Source: Micromonosporaceae bacterium (GTDB lineage: Bacteria; Actinomycetota; Actinomycetes; Mycobacteriales; Micromonosporaceae). Taken from it: 17,326 nt of DNA. The stretch lies in assembly GCA_017354595.1 (NCBI GenBank), contig JAFMQQ010000016.1, positions 1-17,326 of the forward strand, in the 5' to 3' direction. Below the pieces are notes generated by a model. The model made no database searches. It worked only from the letters and a program-made list of their open reading frames with translations, and had not been told where the DNA came from. Of the stretch, positions 6,766-13,835 are shown piece after piece (within the stretch, counting starts at the first letter, position 1; each line of letters opens with the position of its first letter). The position numbers and the translations under genes are program-made.

Positions 6766-8579
6766 AGCCAAAGTTGAGAACTGACTGCGTCTACGTCCCG
6801 GTCGGCGACGAGGGGGTGTTTCTGCAGACCGCGTTCGGCAGCATCGAGCTTGCCGGTGCGTCGTCCTACCGCCTGGTGGAACGCATAGCACCCTACCTCG
6901 ACGGCAGCCGGAGCCTGGACGACCTGCTGTCCGGGCTGACCGGCGAGCGCCGGGACGCGGTTGCGCGACTCATCGAGACCCTGGTTGTCCGGGGGCTGGC
7001 GCACGACGTTGAGCGGGATCGACCACACGGCTTGACCGATGCGGAACTTCAGCGGTACGCGGCCGAGATCTCCTTCGTCGAGCAGTCCGGAGGCGCGGCG
7101 GAGTACCGGTTCGAGCGGTTCCGGTTGTCGCAACCGCTGCTGATCGGCGGCGGCGCACCGCTGGCCGCCTTGGTCCGGGTGCTGCTCCGGCTCGGTCTGC
7201 GCTGTCCCACCGTGCTTCCGGTTGACGCCGAGCCCGGCCTTTCCGGGGCACTCCACCAGTGCCTGGCCGCGGCCCGAGCCACTGACCCCCAGCTCAACCT
7301 GCGGATACTGCCGGGCGTCCCGAGTCTGCCGTCCGTTGGCGAGCTGGGCCCGGTGCTTGCCGGCTACGACGCCGTGCTGCACTGCGACGACCGGGCGCAA
7401 GCCGGCACCGCGGTGGAACTGGCGCGCGCGGCGCGCGAGGCCGGCATGTCATCGCTTCACGCGATGGTCCTCGACGCTGGCGTACTGGTCGGGCCGGTGA
7501 CGGGCGACCAGCCGTACGGCTGTTGGGAGTGCGTCTGGCTGCGGCATTGCGACGCGGTTGCCGCGAGCCGGGCGCCGGGCGGCAAACCGAGTGCACCGCT
7601 GTCCGGTCCCATGGCCGGTCTGGTGGCCGGCGTACTCGGATCGGCCTACCTGGCATCGGTAGGTGGTGTCACGACACCCGGCGAATCCCACGTCAGCCAC
7701 ATCGATCTGGACAGCGCGAACACCACAACCCACACCTTCTTCCCGCATCCCCGGTGCGCCACGTGCCGCCCCGCGGCCACGGCGCGGGCCGCTCCCAGTG
7801 GTACCGACACCCCGGTCACCGGCGCGGACGCGTTGGCCAAGCGCGCGGCCGTCGCGGTTGACTGGTGCGTCGGCCTGATCAGCCGGCTCGATGAGGGCGA
7901 CCACGAGCAGTACCCGCAGCGTGTGGTCGACGTGACCGTCGCCGCGACGCACAGCGGTCCGCAGACCGTACGCGCGGTTGGCGCGACGCGCCAGGCTGCC
8001 CGGCTGCGGGCGGTGGTGGCTGGCCTCGAGCTGGCCGCCGATCTACCGGCGACGACGGGGCCACAGGCGACCGCGGCCGGGCTCAGCTGGCCGGAGGCGG
8101 TCGGCAGGGCGGTGTTGCGGCTCATGGCGCAGACGCTTCCCACTGCCGCGGTCGTACCGCCGCCAGGCCAGCGGATGCCGTTCGATGGGGGAGACGACCA
8201 GCAGCTGCGGATGCTGGCCGATGCCGCGAGGCTGCGTGGCGCCGACCTGAGGCTGGCAACCCACGACGGCGCCTTCGCCACGGCCGTGGTGTTCGATGGC
8301 GAAACTCCACTGTGGACGACGAGGGCCACGACCGCCAGCATCGCCAGGCGGACGGCAGTGGAGGCCGCTGTTGCACGGCTGTACGGCCACCAGGTTGCCG
8401 GCTTCGACATCCCGCCGGACCTCGGCGAGGTGCCGTGGTCGGAAGCGTGCGACGCGCTGCTGGCGAGCCTGGACCGCACCTGGCAGATAGTCGCGCAGCC
8501 AGCCGAGCGATGCGCCGCCAGCGGGTACGTGTTGCCATTCGTGGCGACCGTCACGCTCGAGGGCGATGGCCGGCCATGA
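6762..8579 (+). CDS. TOMM leader-peptide-binding F protein (ocin-ThiF-like, RRE domain)
   Basis: This 605-residue protein begins with a winged-helix RRE-like region (about 5-90, including FGSIELAGASSYRLVERIAPYLDG) that should hold the precursor leader. An E1/ThiF-like domain follows (SQPLLIGGGAPLAALVRVLLRLG). CxxC pairs at Cys254/Cys257 (CWEC) and Cys332/Cys335 (CATC) form a likely structural zinc site. The last 200 residues are an extra alpha/beta part that I cannot name. Such F proteins present the substrate to a fused C/D cyclodehydratase in heterocycloanthracin and thiopeptide pathways, and the adjacent YcaO gene fits that pairing. GTG 6762 is preceded by GGGAGGAG and overlaps the dehydrogenase stop. 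The TGA overlaps the ATG of the YcaO gene, so subunits are probably made in equal amounts. Confidence 0.88.
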   Translation: MKPKLRTDCVYVPVGDEGVFLQTAFGSIELAGASSYRLVERIAPYLDGSRSLDDLLSGLTGERRDAVARLIETLVVRGLAHDVERDRPHGLTDAELQRYAAEISFVEQSGGAAEYRFERFRLSQPLLIGGGAPLAALVRVLLRLGLRCPTVLPVDAEPGLSGALHQCLAAARATDPQLNLRILPGVPSLPSVGELGPVLAGYDAVLHCDDRAQAGTAVELARAAREAGMSSLHAMVLDAGVLVGPVTGDQPYGCWECVWLRHCDAVAASRAPGGKPSAPLSGPMAGLVAGVLGSAYLASVGGVTTPGESHVSHIDLDSANTTTHTFFPHPRCATCRPAATARAAPSGTDTPVTGADALAKRAAVAVDWCVGLISRLDEGDHEQYPQRVVDVTVAATHSGPQTVRAVGATRQAARLRAVVAGLELAADLPATTGPQATAAGLSWPEAVGRAVLRLMAQTLPTAAVVPPPGQRMPFDGGDDQQLRMLADAARLRGADLRLATHDGAFATAVVFDGETPLWTTRATTASIARRTAVEAAVARLYGHQVAGFDIPPDLGEVPWSEACDALLASLDRTWQIVAQPAERCAASGYVLPFVATVTLEGDGRP

Positions 8580-10498
8580 CGAGCCTGCTGAGCACCACAT
8601 GCGATGTACGAGGAGATGGACCGCTCGCCTCGGCCATCCGCGAAGCCCTCGCCGCTTGCGTGGCGGTTGTGCCGGTGGACGTGACCGTCGCCGACGGGAT
8701 ACCGGCGGACGGGCTCCTGGCCGACGTGAATCGTCGTTACGCCGCCGGGCGTGGGGTCATGCCTGTTCGCCTCGAACCGGGCCAAGTCGCGGTGGGACCG
8801 CTCAGCATGCCCGGCAGCCCGGGATGCTATCTGTGCGCCAGCACCCGCGAGCAATGGGCGCGCAACGCCGTGGCAGGAGGCGCCGCCAAGGTGTGGGAAG
8901 CGATCGCGGACGGCACTGTCACGCCCGAGCCGGCACTCACGGCGGCCGTGCTGGCGATCGTCGGTGGACTCGTCGCCGATGATCTGTTGGCGCTGGGCAC
9001 CGGGCGGGAACCCAGAAGCCGGGATGCGGTGCTGACAGTCAGTCCACAGGGGACGGTGAAGCGCCACCGCTTCCTGCCCGTTCCGGACTGTGGCGTGTGC
9101 GGCGGCCTGCCGGACGACTCGCCGAGCGCGGGCCAACTGCCACTGGTACCCCGACCCAAGCCAAGCCGGGAAGTGTACCGGCTGCGTACGTTGAACCAGC
9201 GGCACGACGAACTGCTGGACCGCTTCGTGGACGAACGTTGTGGGGTCATCAGCGACATGAACCTGTCCAGCGATGGCCTGGTGGTATCGACCGCGGCGCG
9301 GCTGGCGGCGCCGCGGAACATCCGGACCGAAGGGTACGGCCGCGCCGGCGACCACCGCACCAGCGTATGCGTCGCCGTAGCCGAGGCGCTGGAGCGCCTG
9401 GGCGGTGTGCTGCCCCGGAGCCGCAAGACGGTGGTGCGTGGCTCGTTTGCCGAATTCGGACCGGAGCGCGCCGTGGATCCGGTGAGCCTCGGGCTCTCGC
9501 CCGCGTTGCCGGACGGCCACGGCAATCACTTCGTCGAGTACCGGCCGGATCTGATGCAGGACTGGGTGTACGGATACTCGTTCCGGCGAGGCGGCCCGGT
9601 GCTTGTCCCGGAGACGATCGCCTACTACGGGCTGCCCGCGAACATCGTGTACGAGTGCTCGAATGGATGCGCGCTTGGCGGCAGCCTCGAAGAGGCGATT
9701 CTCTACGGCATCTTCGAGGTAGCCGAGCGGGACGGCTTCCTGATGACCTGGTACGCGCGCCTACCCCTGCCCCGGGTGGATCCGTGGACGTCGGCTGACC
9801 CGGGCAACTTGGCGCTGCTGTCCAGTTTGGAGCACAGCACGGGCAGCCGGGTCCACCTCTTCGACGCCACCATGCCGGAGGGCGTACCCGTGGTCGTGCC
9901 GCTGCTTGTCGACGAACAGGACCGGCCCGACCACGCCAAGTTCTGCTGCACCGCTGGCGCGCACCTGGATCCCGAGCGCGCGATGCGCTCGGCACTAGTC
10001 GAGTTGGCCAGCTGCGCGGTGGAGTTGGCCGGCCGGACCAGCCAGGACCGGGACCGCATCCTCGAGATGGTGGCCGATTCACGACGAGTCACCGAAATGG
10101 CCCACCACGCTGAGGTGTACACCATGCCGGAGTCGTGGCCGCGCCTGGAGTTCCTGTACCGGCGCTCTGGCACGGTCAGCATGGCCGAGGCGTTTCCGGC
10201 CGGTGCCCGGTACCAGCCCGCGGCCGATCTCAGTGACGACCTGCACCACGTGGTACGCCGTTACCTCGCCGCCGGGTTGGACGTCATCGCGGTCGACCAG
10301 ACCACAGTGGAGCATCGCGCCGCCGGCCTCGCCTGCGTAAAGGTACTCATCCCGGGCATGCTGCCGATGACGTTCGGGCACACGCGACGGCGGGCCGAGG
10401 GCATGCCCAGGCTGCATGAGGTACCCGTCAGGCTCGGCTACCGGAACGCGCCGCTGGCCGACGAGGAGATCAATCCCTACCCGCACCCGTTCCCGTGA
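8576..10498 (+). CDS. YcaO-family azoline-forming cyclodehydratase (fused C/D type)
   Basis: This 640-residue enzyme should use ATP to phosphorylate the peptide backbone and close Cys (or Ser/Thr) onto the preceding amide, giving azolines. The first 190 residues are a shortened E1-like C domain with CxxC pairs at Cys84/Cys87 (CYLC) and Cys172/Cys175 (CGVC). The rest is YcaO, with the ATP/Mg-binding segments VAEALERLGG (Glu270, Glu273, Arg274) and FEVAERDGF (Glu381, Glu384, Arg385). The protein ends in PYPHPFP, the PxPxPxP carboxy-terminus that in azoline-forming YcaO enzymes reaches into the active site. That tail argues for heterocycle formation, not thioamide or amidine formation. It overlaps the F protein gene by 4 bp and is followed after 20 bp by the aminotransferase gene. 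Confidence 0.93.
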   Translation: MTSLLSTTCDVRGDGPLASAIREALAACVAVVPVDVTVADGIPADGLLADVNRRYAAGRGVMPVRLEPGQVAVGPLSMPGSPGCYLCASTREQWARNAVAGGAAKVWEAIADGTVTPEPALTAAVLAIVGGLVADDLLALGTGREPRSRDAVLTVSPQGTVKRHRFLPVPDCGVCGGLPDDSPSAGQLPLVPRPKPSREVYRLRTLNQRHDELLDRFVDERCGVISDMNLSSDGLVVSTAARLAAPRNIRTEGYGRAGDHRTSVCVAVAEALERLGGVLPRSRKTVVRGSFAEFGPERAVDPVSLGLSPALPDGHGNHFVEYRPDLMQDWVYGYSFRRGGPVLVPETIAYYGLPANIVYECSNGCALGGSLEEAILYGIFEVAERDGFLMTWYARLPLPRVDPWTSADPGNLALLSSLEHSTGSRVHLFDATMPEGVPVVVPLLVDEQDRPDHAKFCCTAGAHLDPERAMRSALVELASCAVELAGRTSQDRDRILEMVADSRRVTEMAHHAEVYTMPESWPRLEFLYRRSGTVSMAEAFPAGARYQPAADLSDDLHHVVRRYLAAGLDVIAVDQTTVEHRAAGLACVKVLIPGMLPMTFGHTRRRAEGMPRLHEVPVRLGYRNAPLADEEINPYPHPFP

Positions 10499-10518
10499 CC
10501 TGAACCACGAGGTAACCG

Positions 10519-11934
10519 ATGACACAAACAGCCACGCATGCCGCAGGGGACCGGTACGTGCTCGTCGGCGGCATGCCACGAGACTACCGGCGCGAGATGG
10601 TCGTGGTGGCCGCCGAGGGTTCCTGGCTGACGCTCGCCGACGGGCGCCGCCTGCTGGACCTGCACGGCCAGCACATGTGTCTGGCCATCGGGCACCGGCA
10701 TCCAGCGCTGGTGGCCGCGCTGCACCAGGCTATCGACGGCGTGCACTACGCGGCGGCCGACTTCCTCACGCACGATGCGAGAAGTGCGGCGGCACGGCTG
10801 CTGATCGAGCAGACGCTGGAAGGGCGCGACCACTACGGCGCCGTGCGCTTTGTGTGCTCCGGTTCCGAAGCCACCGAAATGGCGCTGATGCTGGCCCGGC
10901 TCTACACGCAGCGGCCGGTCGTGGTCAGCCGGGACCTCGGCTTCCACGGCTGGACCGCGGGTGCGGCCGCCGCCACCGGTGTGGCCTGGCGACGCAACGC
11001 ACTGATCGCCCCCGGCCAGACGCAGGTACGCCAGGTACCCGGGCCGCACACTCCATACCCGGCCGCGCCCGCGCCCCTTTGCGCCTCCTGCCCGCTGGGC
11101 CGCACCTACCCGGCCTGCCGCGACGCACAGGGCACGCTCGCCTGTGTGAACGCGACCGAATCGGTGCTGCGCTCGGTCGGTGTAGAGCAGGTCGCGGCGT
11201 TCATCACTGAACTGTGGCACGGTGCCGGTGCGTTTCTGGTCCCGGACGAGTACCCGGCGCAGATCCGGGCGCTGACCCAGCGGCTGGGCGTCTTGTGGAT
11301 CGACGACGAGGCGATCGGAGGGCCGGCCCGTACCGGCAGCTGGTGGGCGTTCCAGAACTACGGGGTGCGGCCGGACATCGTCACGATGGCCAAGGGCATC
11401 AGCAACGCCGCGGTGCCGGTCGGTGCCTGCGCGGTAAGTCCTGACATAGCGTCCTTTGTAGACGGTTCTTGGTGGACACACAGCAGCACGTTCTCGGGGC
11501 ACCCGCTGGCAGCCGCGGCAGTGGTGGCGACCCTTCAGGTGATCCTCGACGAGGATCTGGTGCAGCGGGCCGTGCGACTCGGTGACGCGGTATCGGCGCG
11601 GCTCGCCGCGCTCGCGGCCGCACACGCCTGTGTGTCGGGCTTCACCGGGCGCGGGTTGCTGTGGGGTCTCGAGCTGGTGCGCGACCCGCGGTCGGGGGCG
11701 CGCTGGGTGCCGGCCGACCGCCGGTACAGCCCGGCAACCGATGGTCTCCCGAGAATGAATCCGTCCCGGTACGTCTCGGCGGCGTGCGCCGAGCGCGGGG
11801 TGCTGCTGGTTCCCTATGCACCGAACACGGTAACCCTCGCGCCGGCGCTGACGATCGGCGAGGGCGACCTCTGGCACGGCATCGACGTCCTCGACGAGTG
11901 CCTGACCGAGCTGGATAGGCGGATGGGAGATTGA
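10519..11934 (+). CDS. Class III (fold-type I) PLP-dependent aminotransferase
   Basis: This 471-residue protein has the full class III layout: an N-terminal DLHGQHMCLAIGHRHP, a phosphate-binding SGSEATEMAL (about 114-123), LWIDDEAIGGPARTG (PLP-nitrogen Asp) and VTMAKGISN with the Schiff-base Lys292. A Cys-rich insert, CASCPLGRTYPACRD...LAC, matches an insert I recall from taurine/pyruvate-type relatives, so it is probably native to the family. The usual reaction is transfer of an amino group between an omega-amine or amino acid and a keto acid. Its substrate here is unknown: candidates are a keto group formed on the peptide terminus or side chain, a keto-sugar, or a small amine joined to the peptide. 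ATG 10519 follows GAGGT. It sits inside the RiPP operon, 2 bp ahead of the glycosyltransferase. Confidence 0.87.
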   Translation: MTQTATHAAGDRYVLVGGMPRDYRREMVVVAAEGSWLTLADGRRLLDLHGQHMCLAIGHRHPALVAALHQAIDGVHYAAADFLTHDARSAAARLLIEQTLEGRDHYGAVRFVCSGSEATEMALMLARLYTQRPVVVSRDLGFHGWTAGAAAATGVAWRRNALIAPGQTQVRQVPGPHTPYPAAPAPLCASCPLGRTYPACRDAQGTLACVNATESVLRSVGVEQVAAFITELWHGAGAFLVPDEYPAQIRALTQRLGVLWIDDEAIGGPARTGSWWAFQNYGVRPDIVTMAKGISNAAVPVGACAVSPDIASFVDGSWWTHSSTFSGHPLAAAAVVATLQVILDEDLVQRAVRLGDAVSARLAALAAAHACVSGFTGRGLLWGLELVRDPRSGARWVPADRRYSPATDGLPRMNPSRYVSAACAERGVLLVPYAPNTVTLAPALTIGEGDLWHGIDVLDECLTELDRRMGD

Positions 11935-11936
11935 CC

Positions 11937-13298
11937 ATGAATACCGGACCCGAGCTCAGCGTTGTCATACCGAGCTACCGGGACGCCGGCCGCCTCCAGC
12001 TGACTCTGACCGCGTTGAGCCGGCAGAGTTTGCCCGCGCAGCGGTACGAGGTGGTCGCCGTGCTCGATGGAGGTGGTGGCCCAGAATACGACTTCCTGGA
12101 GCAGTGGGACGAGGTGCTTAACCTGAAGGTGGTTCGGCTGCCGGCCTGGCTGGGTCGCTCGGCAGCACGCAACGCTGGCATACGCGAGGCGGTCGCGCCA
12201 CTCGTACTGTTCCTGGACGCCGACTCGTTCGCGGTGCCTGAGCTGCTGCGTCTGCACCTCGAGGAGCACACGCGCTCGGCGAGGCCGCGGATAGTGATGG
12301 GCAAGCGGTATGAGATCGGTCTCGAGCACATGCCGTACCTGTTGCGCGAGCAGACCATGCCGGCCGAGATACTTGCCGGAGAGGCCCACGCCGATCTGCG
12401 GTTCACCGACGAACTTGGCGACGAGGTGATACAGCAGTACCTGCGCACACCCTGGTTGTTCGCCTATACCAACAACATCTCGGTGCCGCACGACCTGGTC
12501 GCCGGCGTGGGCGGCTTCGACGAGACATTCGGGGTCCGGTGGGGGTGGGAGGATCTTGAGCTGTTCTACCGCGTCTACCTGTCGCTAGGTCGCGACAGCG
12601 ACGCCTTCGTGTGGAATCCGCGTGCGTTGTGCTATCACCTGCCGAGCTATCGCGACGCCGGCTCGTGGTTCCGCGAATGTGTCACGAACGAAGCGATAGT
12701 TAAGCGCCTCCATCCCCATCTCGATTGGGAGTTTTCTGGGCCATGGCCGCCGACCGTCACGGCCACGAGACTGTCGCACTACCGCGCCGTCATCGAAGCC
12801 TGTCGCCGCAGTGGCATCGGTCGCATCGCACCGGTCTGGCCGCGCCTGCGCGAGCTTCTGGCCGGCGATGGCATCTCCAGGTATCTGCTGATCGGCACCG
12901 GCGCCAGCGCGGTCGTGGCCGGAACCGACTGCATCAGCTTCGACTTCGACGCGCCGCCGACGCCGACCAACTACCACCTGCTGGGTACGCTGCTGCCGGC
13001 AGCGGACGGGACGCTGGACGCCGTGGTGAGTGTCGACTTCTGGCGCCATCTGGACTGGCGTGATTTTTGTACGTTCCTCAAGGGCGCCATTCGTGCCTCC
13101 GGTACGGTGCTTCTCGTCTCAACCACCGGGTGTCCGGAGGAGGAGGTGGAGTATATGGCCCATGCGTGCGGGCCTGGTTTCACCGTCGTATTGGAGTGGA
13201 TGGACCCATCGTGCGCGACGATCCGCGTGTGTGCGCGGGCCGAACCGGCGTTAGCGGAAGGTAAATTGCGCGGTGCCATGGTGCAGGCTCCGGCTTAG
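11937..13298 (+). CDS. Family 2 glycosyltransferase with C-terminal Rossmann-like domain
   Basis: This 453-residue protein begins with a GT-A domain (about 1-265). It has SVVIPSYRD at the start, a metal/nucleotide-sugar DxD (Asp94-Ala-Asp96) in FLDADS, and WGWED (202-206) supplying the usual acidic base. After about residue 300 a second domain reads RYLLIGTGAS and LDAVVSVDFWRHL...GTVLLVSTTG. This resembles a worn-down SAM-methyltransferase or other Rossmann fold without a convincing SAM loop. The enzyme probably transfers a sugar from a nucleotide donor to the azole peptide or to a sugar already on it. GGGAGA precedes ATG 11937. A TTA codon at residue 439 fits bldA control. It is the last gene of the tightly packed operon. 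No sugar-nucleotide biosynthesis genes are nearby, so a primary-metabolism sugar is the likely donor. Confidence 0.85.
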   Translation: MNTGPELSVVIPSYRDAGRLQLTLTALSRQSLPAQRYEVVAVLDGGGGPEYDFLEQWDEVLNLKVVRLPAWLGRSAARNAGIREAVAPLVLFLDADSFAVPELLRLHLEEHTRSARPRIVMGKRYEIGLEHMPYLLREQTMPAEILAGEAHADLRFTDELGDEVIQQYLRTPWLFAYTNNISVPHDLVAGVGGFDETFGVRWGWEDLELFYRVYLSLGRDSDAFVWNPRALCYHLPSYRDAGSWFRECVTNEAIVKRLHPHLDWEFSGPWPPTVTATRLSHYRAVIEACRRSGIGRIAPVWPRLRELLAGDGISRYLLIGTGASAVVAGTDCISFDFDAPPTPTNYHLLGTLLPAADGTLDAVVSVDFWRHLDWRDFCTFLKGAIRASGTVLLVSTTGCPEEEVEYMAHACGPGFTVVLEWMDPSCATIRVCARAEPALAEGKLRGAMVQAPA

Positions 13299-13377
13299 GC
13301 TGGTCTGGACGCGCAGCTGGATGGCTGGTGGCGCAAGGGTCCGCGGGCGCCGCCTTAGCCTGACTCCGGCCGTAGCG

Positions 13378-13406
13378 TTGCGCGGCAGAGGCGCCGCGAG
13401 TATCGC
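13378..13406 (+). promoter_or_regulatory. Candidate promoter of the precursor gene
   Basis: TTGCGC (13378-13383) and TATCGC (13401-13406) are 17 bases apart, a standard -35/-10 spacing for actinomycete vegetative promoters. Transcription would start near 13413, just before the ribosome binding site AAAGGGGA (about 13422-13429). A hairpin, CGCGGC-AGAGGC-GCCGCG (13381-13398), fills the spacer and could also be an attenuator or processing site after the glycosyltransferase gene. The match is suggestive only. Confidence 0.35.
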
Positions 13407-13435
13407 AAACCTACAGGACCAGAAAGGGGAATGCC

Positions 13436-13645
13436 GTGTCGATTGATCTGTCCGATCTGGACTTCGGCGACCTGGAGTCGGTCGAGGATCATGTAGAGCT
13501 TGACAACATCTCCTCATTCAGCGGGTTGAACCTTAGGAAGACGGGGCAGGGCACCCGCACATGCAATTGCGGCGGCTGCGCACTGTGCTGCTGCGAGTGC
13601 TTCTGCTTCCAGGAGCCAGAGAAGCCAACTACCAACGCGAAGTAG
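13436..13645 (+). CDS. RiPP precursor peptide, Cys-rich core (putative polythiazole substrate)
   Basis: GTG 13436, preceded by AAAGGGGA, gives a 69-residue peptide. Residues 1-35 are an acidic leader, MSIDLSDLDFGDLESVED and onward, whose repeated D-L pattern resembles leaders recognised by F-protein RRE domains in thiopeptide systems. The core region has Cys at 43, 45, 48, 51, 52, 53, 55 and 57 (TCNCGGCALCCCECFCF), eight in 15 residues and no Ser. A charged, Cys-free tail follows (QEPEKPTTNAK). All eight Cys could become thiazoles, and Thr40, Thr42, Thr65 and Thr66 are the only hydroxyl residues for oxazoles or O-glycosylation. The leader/core boundary is not evident; the Gly-Gly at 46-47 is inside the Cys block. 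It lies between the biosynthetic operon and a strong hairpin, so it can be expressed as its own abundant transcript. It could instead be an unmodified metal-binding peptide, but the adjacent cyclodehydratase makes that unlikely. Confidence 0.85.
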   Translation: MSIDLSDLDFGDLESVEDHVELDNISSFSGLNLRKTGQGTRTCNCGGCALCCCECFCFQEPEKPTTNAK

Positions 13646-13653
13646 CTCCGGGT

Positions 13654-13687
13654 CCGGCGCGCCGGTTCGCGGACGCCGGCGCGCCGG
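13654..13687 (+). terminator. Strong hairpin terminator after the precursor gene
   Basis: CCGGCGCGCCGG (13654-13665) and an identical, self-complementary CCGGCGCGCCGG (13676-13687) enclose a ten-base loop. This gives a 12-bp all-GC stem eight bases after the precursor stop codon. There is no T-run, as in many actinomycete terminators. It should stop or protect the 3' end of the precursor transcript and reduce read-through into the methyltransferase gene. Confidence 0.7.
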
Positions 13688-13742
13688 CGCGATACTGTCC
13701 GAGGGCTAGCGAGCACGCCAACCGAATTGTCTAATGTGGAGC

Positions 13743-13789
13743 CGCGGGTTGCCGTTCCACACCGGTCTTGCAACGGATGTCAACCCGCG
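13743..13789 (+). promoter_or_regulatory. Long bulged hairpin in the leader of the sugar O-methyltransferase gene
   Basis: CGCGGGTTG (13743-13751) pairs with CAACCCGCG (13781-13789). Directly inside, CCGTT (13752-13756) pairs with AACGG (13772-13776), leaving a four-base bulge (ATGT) and a 15-base loop. It ends about 45 bases before the ATG at 13836. It could be an attenuator, a second terminator or an RNA-stability element. Confidence 0.4.
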
Positions 13790-13835
13790 CTTCGATGCAC
13801 GGCCCCGCTGAACGGTAGGCCGGTTGAGGAGGACC

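Noticed and set aside
7646..9529. Long minus-strand frame (627 codons) opposite the F protein and YcaO genes
   Set aside because: Composition is Arg/Ala/Pro/Ser-rich antisense sequence; the plus strand has clear domain motifs throughout.
10477..11877. Minus-strand frame of 466 codons opposite the aminotransferase
   Set aside because: Shadow of the aminotransferase gene, which has all PLP motifs intact on the plus strand.
4451..13645. Thiopeptide biosynthetic cluster
   Set aside because: F protein, YcaO, tandem SagB and leader style are thiopeptide-like, but split LanB dehydratases and the cycloaddition enzyme are missing and the core has no Ser for dehydroalanines.
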